9,926 nt of DNA, taken from positions 1 through 9,926 of the forward strand of contig JABXJZ010000035.1 in NCBI GenBank assembly GCA_013375335.1. Direction: 5' to 3'. Below, in pieces: positions 7,088-9,926 of this stretch. The notes beneath the pieces were generated by a model that ran no database searches, had not been told where the DNA came from, and saw nothing but the letters and a program-made list of their open reading frames with translations. This DNA is from Desulfobacterales bacterium. Its GTDB lineage: Bacteria; Desulfobacterota; DSM-4660; Desulfatiglandales; B25-G16. The translations under genes were made by a program, and so were the position numbers. How positions within the stretch are numbered: position 1 is the first letter of the stretch; every line of letters begins with the position of its first letter.

Positions 7088-8119
7088 ATGATTATACTCG
7101 GTATAGATACCTCCTGCGACGATACCTGTACTGCACTAGTAGAAGATGGAAAGAGGTTACTGTCCAATGTCGTTCACTCTCAGGTCGTTGTCCACCACCG
7201 ATATGGGGGGGTGGTACCGGAGCTCGCCTCCAGGGAACACATCAGGAATATCGTCCCTGTTGTGAGGGAGTCCCTCAGGAGAGCCGGACTCACTCACGGA
7301 GATATTGATGCAGTAGCGGTTACCGCGGGGCCTGGTCTTGTTGGTGCCCTCTTGATTGGCATTTATTTCGCCAAGGCCTTTAGCTATGCCCACAATATCC
7401 CCCTCATAGGAATCAATCACTTAGAGGGGCACATCCTCTCCGTCTTCTTGGAAGAGAGGTCTCCACCTTTCCCCTTTGTTGCCCTCACCGTTTCAGGTGG
7501 CCATACCAATATCTATCATGTCCGGGATTTTGGGGATTATACGGTCTTGGGCCAGACCCTGGACGACGCCGCCGGGGAGGCATTCGATAAGATCGCAAAA
7601 CTTCTGGACTTGGGTTACCCAGGTGGCCCCGCAATAGAAAAACTGGCTGCCAGGGGCCGGCCTGAGGCCATTGATTTTCCAAGGGCCTACCTATCCAAAG
7701 ACTCCCTTGACTTCAGCTTTAGCGGGCTGAAGACCGCCGTCGCCCTTTACTTCAGGAAGTGGCGCAGTCAGCAAGCAGGGGGAGATACAATCGATATCGC
7801 GGATATCGCCGCATGCTTTCAGGCCGCAGTGGTTGATATCCTCATCGATAAGCTGATTGTGGCTACCCACCGAGTTGGGGTAAAGTCAGTTGTGCTTGCG
7901 GGAGGAGTGGCCAGGAACAACTATTTGCGCGCTCAGCTCCAGAAAGTGGTGAGCGAAGACGGAATGGATCTCTATACCCCAAGTCCAGAACTTTGTACGG
8001 ATAACGGGGCCATGATAGCTGTCGCCGGGTATCACAGGATCATAAAAGGCGAGAGGGACGACCTCACCTTGGATGCCAAGTCGAGGTTTCCCCTGGATCA
8101 AATTCAAGGGGCTAACTGA
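7088..8119 (+). CDS. tsaD: tRNA N6-adenosine threonylcarbamoyltransferase TsaD
   Basis: TsaD (Kae1/YgjD family) transfers the threonylcarbamoyl group from threonylcarbamoyl-AMP to A37 of tRNAs that read ANN codons, working with TsaB and TsaE. The 343-residue protein has the ASKHA-type N-terminus GIDTSCDDT, the metal ligands H111 and H115 in INHLEGH, the substrate region FVALTVSGGHTN, the TLDDAAGEAFDK block, DFSFSGLKTA, VLAGGVARNN and D305 in LCTDNGAMIA. The two histidines have the same numbers as in the E. coli protein, supporting the ATG at 7088. A TTG at 7070 in frame would add six residues. No clear ribosome binding site precedes either start; the leader is pyrimidine-rich. The N-terminal motif differs slightly from the common GIETSCDET. 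The gene lies after a degraded CHASE2 gene and before a 280-bp gap, between short direct repeats. Confidence 0.96.
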   Translation: MIILGIDTSCDDTCTALVEDGKRLLSNVVHSQVVVHHRYGGVVPELASREHIRNIVPVVRESLRRAGLTHGDIDAVAVTAGPGLVGALLIGIYFAKAFSYAHNIPLIGINHLEGHILSVFLEERSPPFPFVALTVSGGHTNIYHVRDFGDYTVLGQTLDDAAGEAFDKIAKLLDLGYPGGPAIEKLAARGRPEAIDFPRAYLSKDSLDFSFSGLKTAVALYFRKWRSQQAGGDTIDIADIAACFQAAVVDILIDKLIVATHRVGVKSVVLAGGVARNNYLRAQLQKVVSEDGMDLYTPSPELCTDNGAMIAVAGYHRIIKGERDDLTLDAKSRFPLDQIQGAN

Positions 8120-8122
8120 TAT

Positions 8123-8162
8123 GTTCCCGCCTATTCCCACACCAATGTGGCTATTCCCCTTT
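8123..8162 (+). repeat. Imperfect direct repeats, copies downstream of tsaD
   Basis: Two pieces resembling the block before tsaD lie here: GTTCCCGCCTATTCCC at 8123-8138 (14 of 16 identical to 7052-7067) and ATTCCCCTTT at 8153-8162 (identical to 7062-7071). Between them CCACA-CCAA-TGTGG (8137-8150) can form a 5-bp hairpin with a 4-base loop. There is no T-run that would make it a clear terminator. Confidence 0.4.
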
Positions 8163-8334
8163 CTAGATTAGGCAGACAAAGCCACGTAGGGCGCCATGAA
8201 GGAATGGTCCACAGTGCGATTCGAGCGCCAGGTTCTGACCGTGTCCCTTGTTTACAAATATTGTTATGTGATAGGATCACGTATCCTGGGATTAGAAGAA
8301 GGCCCAAGGGCCCTCGCGTCAGTGGTGGGGGCAA

Positions 8335-8365
8335 TTAACAGTGGTATTCGCCATACCTTTATATT
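8335..8365 (+). promoter_or_regulatory. Possible sigma-70-type promoter for rsmA
   Basis: TTAACA at 8335-8340 (5 of 6 to the -35 consensus) and TATATT at 8360-8365 (5 of 6 to the -10 consensus) are separated by 19 bp, slightly longer than ideal. Transcription would begin near 8372, about 14 bp before the rsmA ribosome binding site. A weaker alternative is TTGTTT at 8248-8253 with TAGGAT at 8272-8277, spaced 18 bp. Confidence 0.35.
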
Positions 8366-8385
8366 GTGTCAACCTCTATTTTTTT

Positions 8386-8392
8386 AAGGTGG
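8386..8392 (+). promoter_or_regulatory. Ribosome binding site that fixes the GTG start of rsmA
   Basis: AAGGTGG lies 7 bp before the GTG at 8400-8402. It follows a run of seven Ts and is the only good site near the beginning of rsmA, so it supports a GTG start and a long basic N-terminus for that protein. Confidence 0.7.
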
Positions 8393-8399
8393 TTATTTC

Positions 8400-9284
8400 G
8401 TGGCGCAGGTCAAGAAAGGTCGACGAGGTCTAAGCGTCTCCAGGGCCCTGTTGGCCAGATCGGGGCTTAGACCCAGAAAGAGGCTGGGGCAACACTTTTT
8501 GGAAGACCCCGGTATTATCGATAAAATCATTACCCATGCACAGCTCAATAGGGAGGATGTAGTTGTGGAGGTAGGGTCGGGTTTGGGGGCCTTAACGATG
8601 CCCATCCTCCCTCGCCTCTCTCATGTGGTGGCTGTAGAGAAGGATCCATTGTTGGTGACCATTCTAAGAGAAAGGGTGTCGCCGGAACACAGGGAGAAGA
8701 TCACCTTCATTGCAGGGGATGTCCTGAAATTGAATCTCAAGGAGGTCTACGATCAGTATGGGCAAAAGATCAAGGTGCTGGGGAATCTCCCCTACAACAT
8801 CTCATCTCCATTACTGGAGAGGCTCATAGCAAATCGAGATTATATCAGGAGCGCAATCCTCATGTTCCAGTTTGAGGTGGCACAACGGTTGACTGCTGGG
8901 CCAAGGGAAAAGGAATACGGTGCCCTCAGTGTTATCTGTCAATACTACGCCCGGGTATCGCCCCTTATCCGGGTCCCAAGGGATGCCTTCTACCCCAAAC
9001 CAAAGGTGGACTCCATGGTCTTGGAGATCGATTTTGAGCGACCATACCAACTGAAAGCAGAAGACGAGGAATCTTTCCATAGGGTCGTCAAGGCGGCGTT
9101 TCGCTGCCGGAGGAAGACAATCCTCAATTCCCTTGAGAGGGGAATGGTAGCCGTACCCAAGGAGGTGATAGCACGGACCCTTGAGCGGTGCCTCATCGAC
9201 CCAAAGAGAAGGGCGGAGACCCTCTCTATAGATGAATACATACGTCTGAGTTCGGTCTTAAAACCGGATAAGACAGTCGCTTGA
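8400..9284 (+). CDS. rsmA: 16S rRNA (adenine1518-N6/adenine1519-N6)-dimethyltransferase RsmA/KsgA
   Basis: RsmA dimethylates two adjacent adenines in the 3'-terminal hairpin (helix 45) of 16S rRNA, a late checkpoint in 30S subunit assembly. The 294-residue protein shows the family entry motif KRLGQHFLED (27-36), S-adenosylmethionine motif I VVEVGSGLGALT (55-66), the acidic residue in AVEKDP, GDVLKLNL, and the catalytic motif NLPYNISSPL starting at N129. The C-terminal domain (FYPKPKVDSMVL, then AFRCRRKTILNSL) is complete. Compared with short family members it has about 24 extra basic residues in front of the GQHFL motif; these are supported by a good ribosome binding site before the GTG at 8400. 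The gene has its own probable promoter in the preceding gap and is followed by a deoxynucleoside kinase after 55 bp. Loss of this enzyme is classically linked to kasugamycin resistance. Confidence 0.97.
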   Translation: MAQVKKGRRGLSVSRALLARSGLRPRKRLGQHFLEDPGIIDKIITHAQLNREDVVVEVGSGLGALTMPILPRLSHVVAVEKDPLLVTILRERVSPEHREKITFIAGDVLKLNLKEVYDQYGQKIKVLGNLPYNISSPLLERLIANRDYIRSAILMFQFEVAQRLTAGPREKEYGALSVICQYYARVSPLIRVPRDAFYPKPKVDSMVLEIDFERPYQLKAEDEESFHRVVKAAFRCRRKTILNSLERGMVAVPKEVIARTLERCLIDPKRRAETLSIDEYIRLSSVLKPDKTVA

Positions 9285-9339
9285 CAGGCCATAAGGTCAA
9301 TGGTATGTAGCTCTTGAACACCTCAGCAGGACGAAAAAG

Positions 9340-9926
9340 TTGCGCCAAAAGGGCTATATCGTGGTTGAGGGTCCATTGGGGGTAGGCAAAACCAGCTTGG
9401 CGGTGTTGTTGGCTGAAAGGATAAACGGTAAGGCCATCTTGGAGGATACCGAAGGGAATCCCTTTCTCGCCGGCTTCTATCAGGACCCAGGGAGATTTGC
9501 GCTTCAGACGCAGTTCTTCTTTATGCTCAAGCGCTTCAAAAAGCAGGAGGAGATAAGTCAGATTGATCTGTTCCGAAGGGTTGTTGTCTCGGACTTCCTC
9601 TTTGACAAGGATAGGATATTTGCGCGGCTTACCCTGGCTGACAGGGAGTTCGGCCTCTATGAGCAGGTGTTCCACCTCTTGAAGGCCAAGGTATTGAGGC
9701 CGGATCTGGTCATATTTCTGCAGGCACGGACTAATGTGTTGAGAGAGAGGATCAAAAAGAGGAACAGGGACTATGAGAAATCAATAGACGTAGGATATCT
9801 GGATCAGATAAACCGGGCCTTCAATGAGTTCTTCTTCCATTACACTGAGACCCCCCTCCTGGTAATTGATGCATCTGAGATAGACTTCGTTAATGTGCCA
9901 TCTGATCTGGATAACTTAATTGCTGA
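9340..9926 (+). CDS. Deoxynucleoside kinase family protein (3' end outside window)
   Basis: The visible 195 residues belong to the deoxyadenosine/deoxyguanosine/deoxycytidine kinase family, which salvages deoxynucleosides by ATP-dependent 5'-phosphorylation in the cytoplasm. The P-loop VVEGPLGVGKTS is at about residues 8-19. The ED pair E35-D36, the NPFLAGFYQDP block, FALQTQFFFMLKRF, the acidic-arginine motif in FDKDRIFA and the arginine-rich lid RIKKRNRDYEKS follow in family order. The substrate preference cannot be read from this. The start is taken as the TTG at 9340, with AGCAGGA about 8 bp upstream; the frame is open back to 9295 but offers no ATG, and a GTG at 9361 would begin at the P-loop strand and is too late. 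No stop occurs before the window end; family proteins are slightly over 200 residues, so only a small part is probably missing. Confidence 0.92.
   Translation, partial: MRQKGYIVVEGPLGVGKTSLAVLLAERINGKAILEDTEGNPFLAGFYQDPGRFALQTQFFFMLKRFKKQEEISQIDLFRRVVVSDFLFDKDRIFARLTLADREFGLYEQVFHLLKAKVLRPDLVIFLQARTNVLRERIKKRNRDYEKSIDVGYLDQINRAFNEFFFHYTETPLLVIDASEIDFVNVPSDLDNLIA

Larger units (their letters stand above)
8120..8399. other. Gene-free gap between tsaD and rsmA
   Basis: These 280 bp are the longest non-coding stretch in a window where genes otherwise overlap or nearly touch. Short open frames exist (for example 8196-8387, + strand), but none has a family signature, a good ribosome binding site or a sensible hydrophobicity pattern. 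I recognise the repeats near its left end, a GGCC-CAAG-GGCC stem at 8301-8312, a small GGTAT/ATACC stem at 8343-8357 and a promoter-like pair before rsmA. It may contain remnants of a lost gene, but I cannot name one. Confidence 0.6.

Noticed and set aside
8210..8245. GATTCGAGC-like piece that resembles a tRNA T-arm
   Set aside because: No matching acceptor stem, D-arm or anticodon arm can be built around it.
8343..8385. Possible intrinsic terminator before rsmA (small stem followed later by seven Ts)
   Set aside because: The stem is only 5 bp and is separated from the T-run by 20 bases that include the probable -10 box; the T-run abuts the ribosome binding site instead.
8147..8387. Two overlapping 63-codon plus-strand frames in the tsaD-rsmA gap
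   Set aside because: They lack a ribosome binding site at a useful distance and any family resemblance; lengths like this are expected by chance.
9226..9675. 149-codon open frame on the minus strand over the start of the deoxynucleoside kinase
   Set aside because: It lies opposite two well-supported genes, has no family signature, and the plus strand encodes clear kinase motifs across the same bases.
1..9926. Search for CRISPR repeats, insertion sequences, toxin-antitoxin pairs, phage genes or a novel defence or biosynthetic cluster
   Set aside because: Nothing in either strand supports any of these; apart from the CHASE2 remnant all coding sequence belongs to known housekeeping or widely distributed families.

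Overview
The window is a dense, single-strand (+) stretch of bacterial chromosome carrying housekeeping genes. The gene order phoH – 7TM-HD phosphodiesterase – ybeY – pdxJ – acpS – tsaE – lysC, followed by comEA, tsaD, rsmA and a deoxynucleoside kinase, resembles the arrangement I recall from Deltaproteobacteria/Desulfobacterota and some related uncultured lineages. The moderate G+C content and the use of ATG, GTG and TTG starts do not contradict this. The taxonomic placement is an inference from synteny and protein style, not from a marker gene search.

Region 1 (1-3103) is a tightly overlapping trio: the 3' end of phoH (ATPase), a complete membrane-bound HD phosphodiesterase of the PgpH/YqfF family (probably degrading cyclic di-AMP), and ybeY (rRNA maturation endonuclease). 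The overlaps are 41 bp and 101 bp. Region 2 (3104-4927) starts after a 112-bp gap with an inverted repeat and holds pdxJ (vitamin B6), acpS (acyl-carrier-protein activation) and tsaE (t6A tRNA modification ATPase). The NAD(P)HX epimerase/dehydratase gene that often lies between acpS and tsaE is absent. Region 3 (4928-6698) is lysC (aspartate kinase) followed, with a 20-bp overlap, by a ComEA-like membrane-anchored DNA-binding protein.

Region 4 (6699-8399) is the least regular part. A CHASE2-domain sensor gene with a strong ribosome binding site breaks off after about 76 residues and looks like a collapsed remnant. It is followed by tsaD, the catalytic subunit of t6A synthesis and partner of the TsaE encoded upstream. 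tsaD is flanked by short imperfect direct repeats and followed by a 280-bp gap with no recognisable gene but a plausible promoter for rsmA. Region 5 (8400-9926) is rsmA/ksgA (16S rRNA dimethyltransferase) and a deoxynucleoside kinase cut off by the window end.

Functionally the window is dominated by translation and ribosome/tRNA quality genes (ybeY, tsaE, tsaD, rsmA) mixed with cofactor, amino-acid, lipid and nucleotide metabolism. I see no CRISPR array, insertion sequence, phage gene, tRNA or rRNA, and no convincing new defence or biosynthetic system. The most useful oddities are the CHASE2 remnant, the repeats around tsaD, and an unusual residue in PdxJ.
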